NCBI RefSeq assembly: GCF_007830335.1
Contig: NZ_VLKU01000003.1
Coordinates: 124,001 to 188,000 of the forward strand
Reading direction: 5' to 3'
DNA from: Paracoccus sulfuroxidans
GTDB taxonomy: Bacteria; Pseudomonadota; Alphaproteobacteria; Rhodobacterales; Rhodobacteraceae
DNA: 64,000 bases
Shown: piece after piece, positions 34,604 to 43,312 of the stretch
How the letters are laid out: each line of letters begins with the position of its first letter
Numbering within the stretch: position 1 is the stretch's first letter
Program-made: the position numbers and the translations under genes
The notes under the pieces: generated by a model
Told to the model about the DNA's origin: nothing
Seen by the model: the letters and a program-made list of their open reading frames with translations, nothing else
Database searches by the model: none

Positions 34604-35068
34604 ATGCGGCTGACGCAATACACCGATTATGCGCTGCGTGTGCTGCTGTATCTGGCGCGGCATCAGGACCGGCTGTGTTCCATCGCCGAGATCGCAACGG
34701 TTTATGGAATCTCGAAAAATCACCTGATGAAGATCATCAATGATCTGGTGAATGCGGGCTATCTGACCAGCGTCCGGGGCCGCAACGGCGGCGTGCGGCT
34801 GGGCCGGACGCCTGATCGGATTAACGTAGGTGCGCTGATCCGCCACACCGAGGATGATTTCGATCTGGTCGGTTGCAGCCGCTGCATCATCGCGCCCGCC
34901 TGCGGCATGACCTCGGTCTTTGATGAGGCACTGGCCGGTTTCATGGCGGTGCTGGATCGCTATACTCTGGCCGATGCCCTTGCGCGCAAGGGCGATTTTC
35001 TGCCTTTATTGAACGCGATAGGGCCCGAGGGCCAAATCAGCAAAGCACGCCCGGCAAAGGAAGACTGA
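34604..35068 (+). CDS. nsrR: NO-sensing Rrf2-family repressor NsrR
   Basis: A 154-residue Rrf2 regulator that senses nitric oxide through an iron-sulfur cluster. The N-terminal helix-turn-helix opens MRLTQYTDYALRVLLYLA and includes IAEIATVYGISKNHLMKI and VRGRNGGVRLG. Cysteines at 91, 94 and 100 (CSRCIIAPAC) form the cluster site, close to E. coli NsrR. The start is the ATG at 34604 with a GGGGGG element upstream. A longer frame begins in the operator DNA and is not credible. It is divergent from hmp. Its stop is one base from the otnI start, so the otn genes are probably read from the nsrR promoter. Confidence 0.94.
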   Translation: MRLTQYTDYALRVLLYLARHQDRLCSIAEIATVYGISKNHLMKIINDLVNAGYLTSVRGRNGGVRLGRTPDRINVGALIRHTEDDFDLVGCSRCIIAPACGMTSVFDEALAGFMAVLDRYTLADALARKGDFLPLLNAIGPEGQISKARPAKED

Positions 35069-35069
35069 T

Positions 35070-35840
35070 ATGCCCCGTTTCGCGGCGAACCTGACGATGT
35101 TGTTCAATGAGCGGCCGTTCCTCGACCGGTTCGCAGCCGCTGCCGATGCGGGCTTTCGCGCGGTCGAGTTCCTGTTCCCCTATGACCATCCGGCCGAAGC
35201 GGTTCGCAAGGCGGCCGAGGCGGCGGGGGTGCAGATCGTGCTCTTCAACATGCCCCCCGGCGATTGGGCGGCGGGTGAGCGGGGGATTGCGGCCTTCCCC
35301 GACCGGGCTGAGGAGTTCAGCCGAGCGGTCGCGACCGCGCTTGATTATGCCGCCGTGCTTTCGGTCCCGCGCCTGCATCTGATGGCGGGCGTGGCCCCCG
35401 CTGACGCGACCCACCTGGCCCGCTATCGCGAGGCGATCGCCGAGGCCGCCGAGCGCGCCGCCCCCCTTGGCATCGACATCCTGCTGGAGCCGCTGAACGG
35501 GCGCGATGTGCCGGGCTATCTGCTGTCGGATTTCGCCATGGCCGCAGCCGAGATCGCAGGGCTTCAGCGCCCCAACGTCAAGCTGCAGTTCGACATCTAT
35601 CACCGCCAGATCATGCATGGCGACGTGCTGACCGCGCTGAAGGAGATGCTGCCGATCATCGGCCATATCCAGACCGCCTCGGTCCCAGCCCGCAATGAGC
35701 CGGGCACGGGTGAGTTGAACGACGCCCGCATCTTCGAATGGTTGGATGAGATCGGCTATCAGGGCCATATCGGCTGCGAATACCGCCCGCTGTCCTCGAC
35801 CGAGGCGGGGCTGGGCTGGATCGCGCCATGGCAGGGTTAG
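35070..35840 (+). CDS. otnI: 2-oxo-tetronate isomerase / hydroxypyruvate isomerase family
   Basis: A 256-residue TIM-barrel isomerase of the Hyi/OtnI family. OtnI interconverts 2-oxo- and 3-oxo-tetronate. Metal and catalytic glutamates appear in LLEPLNGRDVPGYLLSD and GCEYRPLS, with HIQTASVPARNEPGTGELN, a highly conserved segment containing the histidine and a second acidic pair. Hydroxypyruvate isomerase is the other name for this family. I favour OtnI because otnK and otnC follow. It starts one base after the nsrR stop. Confidence 0.9.
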   Translation: MPRFAANLTMLFNERPFLDRFAAAADAGFRAVEFLFPYDHPAEAVRKAAEAAGVQIVLFNMPPGDWAAGERGIAAFPDRAEEFSRAVATALDYAAVLSVPRLHLMAGVAPADATHLARYREAIAEAAERAAPLGIDILLEPLNGRDVPGYLLSDFAMAAAEIAGLQRPNVKLQFDIYHRQIMHGDVLTALKEMLPIIGHIQTASVPARNEPGTGELNDARIFEWLDEIGYQGHIGCEYRPLSSTEAGLGWIAPWQG

Positions 35841-35857
35841 GAAGGGAACGGCAAGGC

Positions 35858-37105
35858 ATGTTCATTGGCGCAATCGCGGACGATCTGACGGGGGCCACGG
35901 ACCTGTCGTTGACCTTGTCGCGCGAGGGGATGAAGGTTCTGCAGATCGTGGGCATCCCGCCCGCCGATCTGGACATCGGCGAGGCCGAGGCGGTCGTCAT
36001 CGCGCTGAAATCCCGCACGAATCCGGCAGATGAGGCGGTGGCGATGTCTCTGGCCGCAGCCGAAGCGCTGCGCGGCTGGGGCGCGCGGCAGTTCCTGTTC
36101 AAATATTGCTCGACCTTCGATTCCACCGATCAGGGGAATATCGGTCCGGTCACCGATGCGCTGATGGCCGCTCTTGGCACGGATCGCGCGATTGCCTGCC
36201 CGGCCTTTCCGACGAATGGCCGCACCGTCTATCGCGGGCATCTGTTCGTGGGCGACCTGCTGCTGTCCGAGAGCAGCATGAAAGACCACCCGCTGACCCC
36301 CATGCGCGACGCCAATCTGGTGCGAGTGCTGGGGCGGCAAAGCGCGAACCCGGTCAGCCTGATTGCGCGCGAGACGGTGGCCGCAGGCGATGCCGCGCTG
36401 AAGGCCGCCTTCGACGGGCTGGCGGGCATCGCCATCGTCGATGCGGTCGATGACGGCGACCTGCGCGCCATTGGTCGGGCCGCGCGCGACCTACCGCTGG
36501 TCACTGGCGGCTCGGGGATCGCTTTGGGCCTGCCCGCGAACTTCCTGCCGCCGGGCCGCGCGGCGCAAGACGCCGTGCTGCCGGTGCCAGAGGGGCGCAC
36601 GGCGCTGCTGGCGGGATCATGCTCGACCGCGACGCGGGCGCAGATCGCGCGGGCCATCGCCGACGGCGTTCCGGCCATGCAGCTTGAGCCGGTCAGCATC
36701 GCCGAAAATCGCGTGACCGTCGCCGATGCCGTGGCCTTCTGCATGAATGCCGGCGCGGGTCTGCCGCCGCTCATCTGGTCCAGCGCCGAGCCCGATCAGG
36801 TGCGCAAGGCGCAGGAGCTTCTGGGCCGCGAACAGGCTGGCGCGCTGGTCGAGGCGTTTCTGGCCCGCACTGCCGCTGAACTGGCCGCGCGCGGCTTCAA
36901 CCGCTTCGTCGTCGCCGGGGGCGAGACCTCGGGCGCTGTCGTCGCAAGTCTGGACGTCCCCGCGCTGGAGATCGGCCCCGAAATTGACCCCGGCGTGCCG
37001 TGGACGCGCTCTCGCGGGGGGCGGGCACCTTTGGCTCTGGCGCTGAAATCGGGCAATTTCGGGGCAGAGGATTTCTTCCTCAAGGCCTGGAGGATGCTGC
37101 CATGA
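35858..37105 (+). CDS. otnK: 3-oxo-tetronate kinase
   Basis: A 415-residue kinase of the four-carbon acid sugar (DUF1537) family. It phosphorylates 3-oxo-tetronate at C4 using ATP. Residues 4-16 (GAIADDLTGATDL) are the family start motif, FKYCSTFDSTDQGNIGP follows, and VVAGGETSGAVV lies in the C-terminal nucleotide-binding domain. The ATG at 35858 is chosen because a purine-rich GGCAAGG lies just upstream and the motif begins immediately. The otnC start overlaps its stop by four bases. Confidence 0.93.
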   Translation: MFIGAIADDLTGATDLSLTLSREGMKVLQIVGIPPADLDIGEAEAVVIALKSRTNPADEAVAMSLAAAEALRGWGARQFLFKYCSTFDSTDQGNIGPVTDALMAALGTDRAIACPAFPTNGRTVYRGHLFVGDLLLSESSMKDHPLTPMRDANLVRVLGRQSANPVSLIARETVAAGDAALKAAFDGLAGIAIVDAVDDGDLRAIGRAARDLPLVTGGSGIALGLPANFLPPGRAAQDAVLPVPEGRTALLAGSCSTATRAQIARAIADGVPAMQLEPVSIAENRVTVADAVAFCMNAGAGLPPLIWSSAEPDQVRKAQELLGREQAGALVEAFLARTAAELAARGFNRFVVAGGETSGAVVASLDVPALEIGPEIDPGVPWTRSRGGRAPLALALKSGNFGAEDFFLKAWRMLP

Positions 37106-37740
37106 CCGGGCTCCTGTCCGAGGCCACGCGCATGCGCGACCTGATCGCCGATGTGGGCAAATCGCTGTTTGACCGGGGGCTGAGCCCCGGCTCGACGGGG
37201 AATATCTCGGTCCGGCTGTCGGATGGGTCGCTGCTGATGACGCCGACGAATGCATCGCTCGGGGCGCTGGACCCGGCGCGGCTGTCGCATCTGGATGCGC
37301 AGTGCAATCATCTGTCGGGCGACAAACCCACCAAGGAAGCCTTCCTGCATTCCTGCATGTATTGCCAGCGCGCCAGCGCCGGGGCGGTGGTCCATCTGCA
37401 TTCGACGCATTCGGTGGCGCTGTCGGTTCTGGCGGACCTTGACCCACAGGACCTGCTGCCGCCGCTGACGGCCTATTACGTCATGCGGGTCGGTCGGCTG
37501 CCGCTGATCCCCTATTTCGCGCCGGGCGACCTCGATCTGGCCCTTGCGGTCGAAAAGACCGCCGCCAGCCATCACGCCATGCTGCTGTCGAACCACGGCC
37601 CGGTCGTCGCCGGAGCGACCTTGCGCGACGCGCAATATGCGACGGAAGAGCTGGAAGAGACGGCGCGGCTCTATCTGCTGCTCGACGGCAAGAAGATCCG
37701 CCCGCTGAGCGAAAAACAGGCCGACGCGCTGCGCGGCTGA
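37102..37740 (+). CDS. otnC: 3-oxo-tetronate 4-phosphate decarboxylase (class II aldolase family)
   Basis: A 212-residue class II aldolase/adducin-fold enzyme that would decarboxylate 3-oxo-tetronate 4-phosphate to dihydroxyacetone phosphate. GSTGNISVRLSDGSLLMTP opens the domain, TKEAFLH supplies a catalytic glutamate, and zinc histidines are in VVHLHSTHSVAL and NHGPVVAGATL. It overlaps the otnK stop, so the three otn genes form one translation unit. The dehydrogenase needed to make the oxo-acid from threonate or erythronate is absent from this operon. A hairpin with GTCGC/GCGAC arms lies just after the stop but has no T run. Confidence 0.92.
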   Translation: MTGLLSEATRMRDLIADVGKSLFDRGLSPGSTGNISVRLSDGSLLMTPTNASLGALDPARLSHLDAQCNHLSGDKPTKEAFLHSCMYCQRASAGAVVHLHSTHSVALSVLADLDPQDLLPPLTAYYVMRVGRLPLIPYFAPGDLDLALAVEKTAASHHAMLLSNHGPVVAGATLRDAQYATEELEETARLYLLLDGKKIRPLSEKQADALRG

Positions 37741-37900
37741 GCAAACCGGCGTCGCGGCGGGCGACCCGCGCCTTTGGTCGTAAAATGGCGCTGGACTGTC
37801 CACCCGAACACGGGTTTCATCATTCGGACGTTCCTCGGGGGGAACTGCGCCGTCCCAACGCGGCGTGACCCCAAGGAATGTGACCAACAAGGAGAGAATC

Positions 37901-38722
37901 ATGACCATGAACACCAGTTTCAAGGCGGCGCTGTTCGGCCTGGCGGCGCTTGGCCTGACCGGCACCGCGGCCTCGGCCGATCAGCTGGCCGACGTCAAGG
38001 CGGCTGGCAAGATTGTCACGGCGACCGACATGCACTATGCGCCCTTCGACATGCTGACGAATGGCACCTATGAGGGCATGACCAAGGACCTGTTCGACGA
38101 GGTCTCGAAAGAACTGGGCGTCGAGCCGGTCTATCAGGACATCCCCTGGACCGCCGAACTGCCGGGGCTCGAGGTCAAGAAATTCGACATCGTCATCGCG
38201 CCGGTGACGATCACCGCCGAACGGCTTGAGCGTTACACCTTCACCCTGCCGATCGCCGATGCGACCGTGTCGCTGGTCAAGGCCGCCGCCAACACCGAGA
38301 TGAACAAGCCCGAAGACATCAAGGGCAAGACCGTCGGCGTCCAGCAGGGCACCGCGCAGTTCAAGCAGCTTCAGGCTTACGGCGAAAGCCTTGGCGGCGT
38401 GACCGTCAAGGAATATGGCACCACGGATGAGGCCTATGCCGACCTTGCCGCCGGTCGTCTGGACGCGGTGGCCGGTTCGCTGCCGAACCTGACCTATCTG
38501 GTGAAGAACCGCCCCGAGACCTTCGCTCTGTTCGAGCCCGCCCAGTTCGGCGAGCCCAGCTATTTCGCATGGGTCCTGCGTCCGGGTGAAGACAGCGCCA
38601 GCTTCCAGAAAGCGATCAACGACGCCGTGCTGAAGATGACCGATGACGGCCGCGTCAAGGCGATCCAGGAAAAATGGCTGGGCACCTATACCGAACTTCC
38701 GCGCGAAGTTCCCACCAAGTGA
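37901..38722 (+). CDS. ABC transporter substrate-binding protein, polar amino acid type
   Basis: A 273-residue periplasmic binding protein (family 3) with a signal peptide MTMNTSFKAALFGLAALGLTGTAASA-like at its start. KIVTATDMHYAPFDMLTNGTYEGMTKDLFDEVSKELG and ERLERYTFTLPIADATVSLV are usual for this class (patterns only). AAGGAGAGAATC precedes the ATG at 37901. It lies 160 bases after otnC with a purine-rich leader, so it may have its own promoter. The ligand is open. The neighbouring otn genes suggest a sugar acid as well as an amino acid. Confidence 0.9.
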   Translation: MTMNTSFKAALFGLAALGLTGTAASADQLADVKAAGKIVTATDMHYAPFDMLTNGTYEGMTKDLFDEVSKELGVEPVYQDIPWTAELPGLEVKKFDIVIAPVTITAERLERYTFTLPIADATVSLVKAAANTEMNKPEDIKGKTVGVQQGTAQFKQLQAYGESLGGVTVKEYGTTDEAYADLAAGRLDAVAGSLPNLTYLVKNRPETFALFEPAQFGEPSYFAWVLRPGEDSASFQKAINDAVLKMTDDGRVKAIQEKWLGTYTELPREVPTK

Positions 38723-38727
38723 TCTGG

Positions 38728-38758
38728 TGAACGGGCAGGGGTCCCCTCTGCCCGTTCA
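38728..38758 (+). promoter_or_regulatory. Intercistronic hairpin between binding protein and permease
   Basis: TGAACGGGCAG and CTGCCCGTTCA form a perfect eleven-base stem around a nine-base loop, six bases after the binding-protein stop. There is no T run, so it is more likely an mRNA-stabilising or attenuating structure than a full stop. Confidence 0.65.
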
Positions 38759-38775
38759 TGCCAGGCGGAGCGCCC

Positions 38776-39423
38776 ATGTTTTCCTCCAAGATCTTTCTTG
38801 AAAGCTTCGAGCCGCTCATGTGGGCGGCCCGCTACACCCTGCTGGTCTCGGGGCTGGGCATCGCCGTCGGGCTGGTGATCGGCGCGCTGATCTGCATGGC
38901 CTCGATGTCGAAATCGGGCTTTCTGCGCGGTTTTGCCGCCGTCTGGGTCAGCTATCTGCGCGGCGTGCCGATGCTGGTGCAGCTTCTGGTCGTCTATTAC
39001 CTGCTGCCGGTGATCGGCATCGACGTGCCGGCCATCGTCGCGGCGGTCGGCACGACGGCCATCGTCGCCAGCGCCTATATCTCGGAAATCTGGCGCGGCG
39101 CGATCAATGCGCTGCCCAAGGGTCAGGCCGAGGCGGCCGTCGCGATTGGCATGGCGCCGGGCGATGTCTGGCGGCGCGTGGTGCTGCCGCAGGCTGTCTC
39201 GCTGTCGCTGCCCGCGCTGATCAATGAGCTGATCCTGCTGGTGAAGGCCTCGTCGCTGGTCTCGGTCGTCGGTATCATGGAGATCACCCGCGCCAGTCAG
39301 GCGCAGGCCGGTTCGACCTTCCGCCCGCTGGAGGTCTATCTGGCGGCCGCCTGCGTCTATCTGGCGATCAACCTTTGTCTGGCTGCCCTTGGCCGCTATC
39401 TTGAACACAGGATGGCCGTCTGA
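38776..39423 (+). CDS. ABC transporter permease, polar amino acid type (first)
   Basis: A 215-residue inner-membrane permease of the HisM/GlnP class with about five helices, beginning LMWAARYTLLVSGLGIAVGLVIGAL. The coupling motif region reads EIWRGAINALPKGQAEAAVAIGM and the sequence continues RRVVLPQAVSLSLPALINELILLVKASSLVSVVG. The ATG at 38776 is used, with GGCGGAG upstream. An earlier ATG at 38758 lies at the end of the hairpin. It ends on the first base of the second permease gene's start codon. Confidence 0.93.
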   Translation: MFSSKIFLESFEPLMWAARYTLLVSGLGIAVGLVIGALICMASMSKSGFLRGFAAVWVSYLRGVPMLVQLLVVYYLLPVIGIDVPAIVAAVGTTAIVASAYISEIWRGAINALPKGQAEAAVAIGMAPGDVWRRVVLPQAVSLSLPALINELILLVKASSLVSVVGIMEITRASQAQAGSTFRPLEVYLAAACVYLAINLCLAALGRYLEHRMAV

Positions 39424-40085
39424 TGGAGCTGTCGATTTTCGCCCACTACTGGCCGATGCTGCTGAAGGGCTTCGGCATGACGGTGCTCTGCTGGATCCTT
39501 GGCACGGGTTTCGGCATGGCGCTTGGCCTGATCATCGCGCTGATCCAGCGCTATTCCATAGCGCCGGTGCGCTGGCTGGTGCAGGTCTATGTCGAGATCA
39601 TCCGGGGCACGCCTTTTCTGGTGCAGCTGTTCCTGCTGTATTACGGCGGGCCAATGGTCGGCATCCGGCTGGACCCGCTGCCCGCGGGCATCGTCGGGCT
39701 GACGATCTATGGCAGCCCCTATTTCGCCGAGATTTTCCGCTCGGCCTTCCGCGCCGTGCCCACCGGCCAGATCGAGGCCGCCCGCGCCATCGGCATGTCC
39801 GAACCCACCATCGTGCAGCGCATCCTGCTGCCGGTGGGTCTGGTCTCGGCGCTGCCTGCGCTGGTGAACTTCTCGATCATCCTGACCAAGGAAACGGTCA
39901 TCCTGTCGATCATCACCGTGCCGGAGCTGCTGTATCAGACGCAGCGGATGTCGACCGAGACCTTCCGCTATCTGGAAGCGAACCTGGTCCTTGCGCTGTT
40001 CTTCTGGGTCTTTGTCGAGATCATCTCGCGCATCGGACGCAGGTTCGAGCGGCGCATCACCCATTATCTGATCGAAAGGCCGTAA
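39423..40085 (+). CDS. ABC transporter permease, polar amino acid type (second)
   Basis: A 220-residue permease, partner of the preceding one. [24 protein letters not shown] opens the first helix, [21 protein letters not shown] is the signature, and [26 protein letters not shown] the cytoplasmic coupling loop. [19 protein letters not shown] and the last helix end the protein. The start codon shares one base with the end of the first permease and the ATPase gene follows two bases later. Confidence 0.93.
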   Translation: MELSIFAHYWPMLLKGFGMTVLCWILGTGFGMALGLIIALIQRYSIAPVRWLVQVYVEIIRGTPFLVQLFLLYYGGPMVGIRLDPLPAGIVGLTIYGSPYFAEIFRSAFRAVPTGQIEAARAIGMSEPTIVQRILLPVGLVSALPALVNFSIILTKETVILSIITVPELLYQTQRMSTETFRYLEANLVLALFFWVFVEIISRIGRRFERRITHYLIERP

Positions 40086-40086
40086 G

Positions 40087-40860
40087 ATGGTCCAAGCTTC
40101 ATCCGTCGAGGTCCGGAACGTCGACAAGTTCTATGGCCCGTTTCAGGCGCTCAAGAACGTCAGCCTGTCGATCCCGGCGGGCAAGGTGACCTGCCTGATC
40201 GGGCCTTCCGGGTCCGGCAAATCGACGCTTCTGCGCTGCATGAACTTCCTTGAGGAATATGACCGGGGCGAGATCCGCATCGATGGCAAGCTGATCGGCT
40301 ATGACGCGCCGGGCCGCAAGATGTCGGCGCGCAACCTGCGCCAGATGCGCCGCTCGATCGGGATGGTGTTCCAGCAGTTCAACCTGTGGCCGCATATGAC
40401 CGCGCAGGAAAACGTGGCCGAGGGGCTGGTTCGCGTGCGCGGCATGTCAAAGCCCGAGGCGATGGCCCGTGCCGCGACCGAACTGGGCAAGGTCGGGCTC
40501 GCTGACAAGCTGGGCAACTACCCCTCGCGCCTGTCGGGTGGCCAGCAGCAGCGCGTGGCGATTGCCCGCGCCGTGGCGATGGAGCCGAAGCTGATGCTGT
40601 TCGATGAGCCGACCTCGGCGCTGGACCCCGAACTGGTGGGCGAGGTGCTGAACGTGATGAAGGCGCTGGCCGCGGCGGGCATGACGATGGTCGTCGTGAC
40701 GCATGAGATGGGCTTTGCCGCCCATGTGGCCGATCAGGTCGCATTCCTTGAAAAGGGTGAGCTTGTCGCCGTCGACAGCCCCGCTGGCATTTTCCACGCC
40801 CCGAAGGATGAGCGGATCTGGAACTTCCTGCGCACCTATAACGAACGCAACAGCTTCTAG
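40087..40860 (+). CDS. ABC transporter ATP-binding protein, polar amino acid type
   Basis: A 257-residue ATPase of the HisP/GlnQ class. Walker A is GPSGSGKST, the signature is [17 protein letters not shown], and Walker [15 protein letters not shown]. The switch histidine is in [10 protein letters not shown]. It drives the importer with the two preceding permeases and the binding protein encoded at 37901, and is the last gene of that operon. Confidence 0.95.
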   Translation: MVQASSVEVRNVDKFYGPFQALKNVSLSIPAGKVTCLIGPSGSGKSTLLRCMNFLEEYDRGEIRIDGKLIGYDAPGRKMSARNLRQMRRSIGMVFQQFNLWPHMTAQENVAEGLVRVRGMSKPEAMARAATELGKVGLADKLGNYPSRLSGGQQQRVAIARAVAMEPKLMLFDEPTSALDPELVGEVLNVMKALAAAGMTMVVVTHEMGFAAHVADQVAFLEKGELVAVDSPAGIFHAPKDERIWNFLRTYNERNSF

Positions 40861-40877
40861 CGATTGCGTCGAGGAAA

Positions 40878-40899
40878 CAGCCCCGCCATGGCGGGGCTG
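40878..40899. terminator. Perfect palindromic hairpin between the ABC ATPase and aqpZ
   Basis: CAGCCCCGCC and GGCGGGGCTG form a ten-base stem around AT. It lies between convergent genes and may end both transcripts, but T runs are absent on the plus strand and only three T follow on the minus strand. Confidence 0.5.
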
Positions 40900-40913
40900 C
40901 CCTGAATTCTGGC

Positions 40914-41603
40914 TCAGTCGGTTTCGCCGAACCATTTCCACAGCGTCGCGCCCAGCACCGCGCCCAAGATCGGGGCGACCCAGAACAGCCACAGCTGCGC
41001 AATCGCCGGACCGCCCGCAAACAGTGCCTGGCTGGTCGAGCGCGCCGGGTTGACCGAGGTATTGGTCACCGGAATCGAGATCAGGTGGATCAGCGTCAGC
41101 GCCAGGCCGATGGCCAGCGGCGCCATGCCAGCGGGCGCGCGCGGATGGGTCGCGCCCAGAATGATGATCAGGAAGAAGCCGGTCAGCACCACCTCGATCA
41201 GCAGCGCCGAGGTCAGCGAATAGCCGCCCGGCGAATGCGCGCCATAGCCGTTCGAGGCGAAGCCGCCCAGATCGACGCCCGCCTTGCCGGTCGCGATCAC
41301 GTAAAGCACCGCCGCCGCAAGGATCGCACCGATCAGCTGGGCGACGATATAGGGCAGCAGTTTCGAGGCCGGAAACCGCCCGGCCACCGCCAGCCCGACG
41401 GACACGGCAGGGTTGAAATGCCCGCCCGAAATTCCGCCGACCGCATAGGCCATTGTCAGCACCGTCAGGCCGAAGGCCAGCGCGACGCCTGCAAAGCCGA
41501 TGCCAAGTCCCGGGAAGCCCGCTGCCAGAACGGCGCTGCCGCAGCCGCCGAAGACCAGCCAGAACGTGCCGAATGCCTCGGCCGCCAGTTGTTTCTGTAA
41601 CAT
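40914..41603 (-). CDS. aqpZ: Aquaporin Z
   Basis: A 229-residue six-helix water channel. The two pore loops carry [11 protein letters not shown] and [15 protein letters not shown], the paired NPA motifs. The C-terminal helix ends in a short cytoplasmic tail (WKWFGETD). The ALFAGG and PARS segments and the arginine after the second NPA fit the water-selective AqpZ group rather than glycerol facilitators. GAGGTAATGAA lies ahead of the ATG. It is convergent with the importer operon and divergent from the sulfonate operon, with a 515-base region between. Confidence 0.94.
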   Translation of the reverse strand: MLQKQLAAEAFGTFWLVFGGCGSAVLAAGFPGLGIGFAGVALAFGLTVLTMAYAVGGISGGHFNPAVSVGLAVAGRFPASKLLPYIVAQLIGAILAAAVLYVIATGKAGVDLGGFASNGYGAHSPGGYSLTSALLIEVVLTGFFLIIILGATHPRAPAGMAPLAIGLALTLIHLISIPVTNTSVNPARSTSQALFAGGPAIAQLWLFWVAPILGAVLGATLWKWFGETD

Positions 41604-42118
41604 TTCATTACCTCAGATCACTGTACTGATTAGAAAAACGACGCACGGCGCTTTGCCGGGGCAGTCTGGAGGCAGGACGTGTCATGCCATCTGGGCGGCC
41701 GGGGTTCAGTCCCTCACCGTTTCGTCCCGCTTAGGAACGGCCTTGCCGGGCCTTCTGTCAAGACAAAGCTTCAGCACCGGCCCGGATTAGCAAAGAAGAA
41801 TCAAACTGTTAGGTACAGTTTTACCGGCGCTGCGACGCCCTGGGTCGCCGCGAATCAATGCCCGAATTCGCGCCCGTGCGGCAGGCTGGCAGACGCCACG
41901 CGCCGCCCTCTACGCCGAAAGCGGGGCGAAAAAAATCTGTTCGGACGATCCCTCTGACGGAAAAGAATTTTTCCTTTCGGCGCGTTTCGGGACGCCAAAA
42001 CTTCCAAAAAAACGCTCGGAGCTTAATCTCTATATATGCTATCGTCTTTTTGGTTATTGTTCTGACCAAGCGGCGCGGTGAGCCTTTGTGCCCGCAGCCC
42101 GAAGGTAAGGAAGGACGC
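41604..42118. other. Long non-coding divergent region between aqpZ and the sulfonate operon
   Basis: I see no gene in these 515 bases. The part nearest ssuD (about 42010-42080) is AT-rich, with TATATATGC and TTTTTGGTTATTG-like stretches that could hold the promoter of the sulfur-regulated operon and a CysB- or Cbl-type site. A continuous frame upstream of ssuD would add 87 residues including a stretch of hydrophobic residues, but its composition is unlike SsuD. A palindrome at 41803-41821 is listed separately. Confidence 0.6.
41803..41821. promoter_or_regulatory. Operator-like inverted repeat AAACTGT-N5-ACAGTTT
   Basis: A perfect seven-base inverted repeat with a five-base spacer, in the divergent region about 300 bases before ssuD and 200 before aqpZ. 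Its size and AACTGT/ACAGTT arms are like TetR-family operators. No TetR gene is near, so the regulator would be encoded elsewhere. Confidence 0.45.
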
Positions 42119-43309
42119 ATGATGACCCAGACGATACCGGAAAAGATCAAGGTTCTTTGGTTCCTGCCGACGCATGGCGACAGCCACTATCTGGGCACGT
42201 CGGAAGGGGGCCGGGCGGTCAATCTGCCCTATCTGCGCCAGATCGCGCAGGCGGCGGACGGGTTGGGCTATTACGGGGTGCTGCTGCCGACCGGGCGCAG
42301 CTGCGAAGACAGCTGGCTGGTCGCCTCGGCGCTGGCCTCGCAGACCGAGCGGCTGCGCTTTCTGGTCGCCGTCCGCCCCGGGCTGCAATCGCCGACGCTG
42401 GCCGCGCGCATGACAGCGACGCTGGACCGGCTGTCGAACGGGCGGCTGATGATCAACGTCGTGACCGGCGGCGACCCGGTCGAGAACGCGGGCGATGGCC
42501 TGCATCTGGACCACAGCGAACGCTATGAGGTGACGCGCGAGTTTCTGGATGTCTACAAGGCCCTGCTGGCCGGAGAGACGGTCAACTATCACAGCAAGCA
42601 TTTCCACATCGTCGACGGCAAGCTGCTGTTCGAGACGGTGCAGAAGGACGGGCCTCCGCTTTACTTCGGCGGCTCGTCGGATGCGGGGAATGCGGTCGCG
42701 GCCAAGCAGGTCGACAAATACCTGACCTGGGGCGAGCCTCCGGCTGCCGTCGGCGAAAAGGTCCAGCGTCTGCGTGCGCTGGCCGAGGCGCAGGGCCGCG
42801 AGTTGAGCTTCGGGATCCGCCTGCATGTCATCGTGCGCGAGACCGAGGCCGAGGCATGGGCCGCCGCCGATCGGCTGATCAGCAAGCTCGATGACGACAC
42901 CATCGCGGCGGCGCAGGCGAATTTCGCCCGCATGGACTCGATCGGTCAGCGCCGCATGGCTGAGCTCCACGGCGGCAAGCGCGACAAGCTGGAGATCAGC
43001 CCCAACCTCTGGGCGGGCGTCGGCCTTGTCCGGGGCGGGGCCGGGACTGCGCTGGTGGGCGATCCGGCGACCGTGGCCGAGCGCATCGACGAATACCGCC
43101 GCATCGGCATCGATACCTTCATCCTGTCGGGCTATCCGCATCTGGAAGAGGCCTACAGCTTTGGCGAGCGGGTGCTGCCGCGCCTGCCGCTGGATCATCC
43201 GCTGCCGAATGCCGGGCAGGGCGCTGTCCTTGGTCCCTTCGGTGAAACCGTCGGCAATGATTTCCGCCCGGCGGCGCGCCCGCGCCCCGTTGCGGTCGCG
43301 GGGGGCTGA
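42119..43309 (+). CDS. ssuD: FMNH2-dependent alkanesulfonate monooxygenase
   Basis: SsuD releases sulfite from alkanesulfonates using FMNH2 and oxygen. The 396-residue bacterial luciferase-like protein begins [21 protein letters not shown] in pattern, and TGRSCEDSW contains the conserved cysteine, followed by [20 protein letters not shown] and [19 protein letters not shown]-terminal [22 protein letters not shown] is also diagnostic. The ATG at 42119 follows an AAGGAAGG element. Reduced flavin would come from the SsuE-like protein at 44803. It is the first gene of a six-gene operon. Confidence 0.95.
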   Translation: MMTQTIPEKIKVLWFLPTHGDSHYLGTSEGGRAVNLPYLRQIAQAADGLGYYGVLLPTGRSCEDSWLVASALASQTERLRFLVAVRPGLQSPTLAARMTATLDRLSNGRLMINVVTGGDPVENAGDGLHLDHSERYEVTREFLDVYKALLAGETVNYHSKHFHIVDGKLLFETVQKDGPPLYFGGSSDAGNAVAAKQVDKYLTWGEPPAAVGEKVQRLRALAEAQGRELSFGIRLHVIVRETEAEAWAAADRLISKLDDDTIAAAQANFARMDSIGQRRMAELHGGKRDKLEISPNLWAGVGLVRGGAGTALVGDPATVAERIDEYRRIGIDTFILSGYPHLEEAYSFGERVLPRLPLDHPLPNAGQGAVLGPFGETVGNDFRPAARPRPVAVAGG

Positions 43310-43312
43310 GCC

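Noticed and set aside
37743..37756. GCAAACCGGCGTCG also found at 48086-48099, as a possible mobile repeat
   Set aside because: A shared 14-mer in 64 kb of GC-rich sequence can arise by chance, and the flanks are different. No terminal repeats or transposase are present.
37741..37775. Rho-independent terminator after otnC
   Set aside because: Only a five-base GTCGC/GCGAC stem with a GC-rich loop is evident and no T run follows.
41858..42118. An N-terminal extension of 87 residues to SsuD
   Set aside because: It is in frame, but the sequence is basic and then hydrophobic, unlike SsuD. The ATG at 42119 has a good ribosome site and the family start motif follows.
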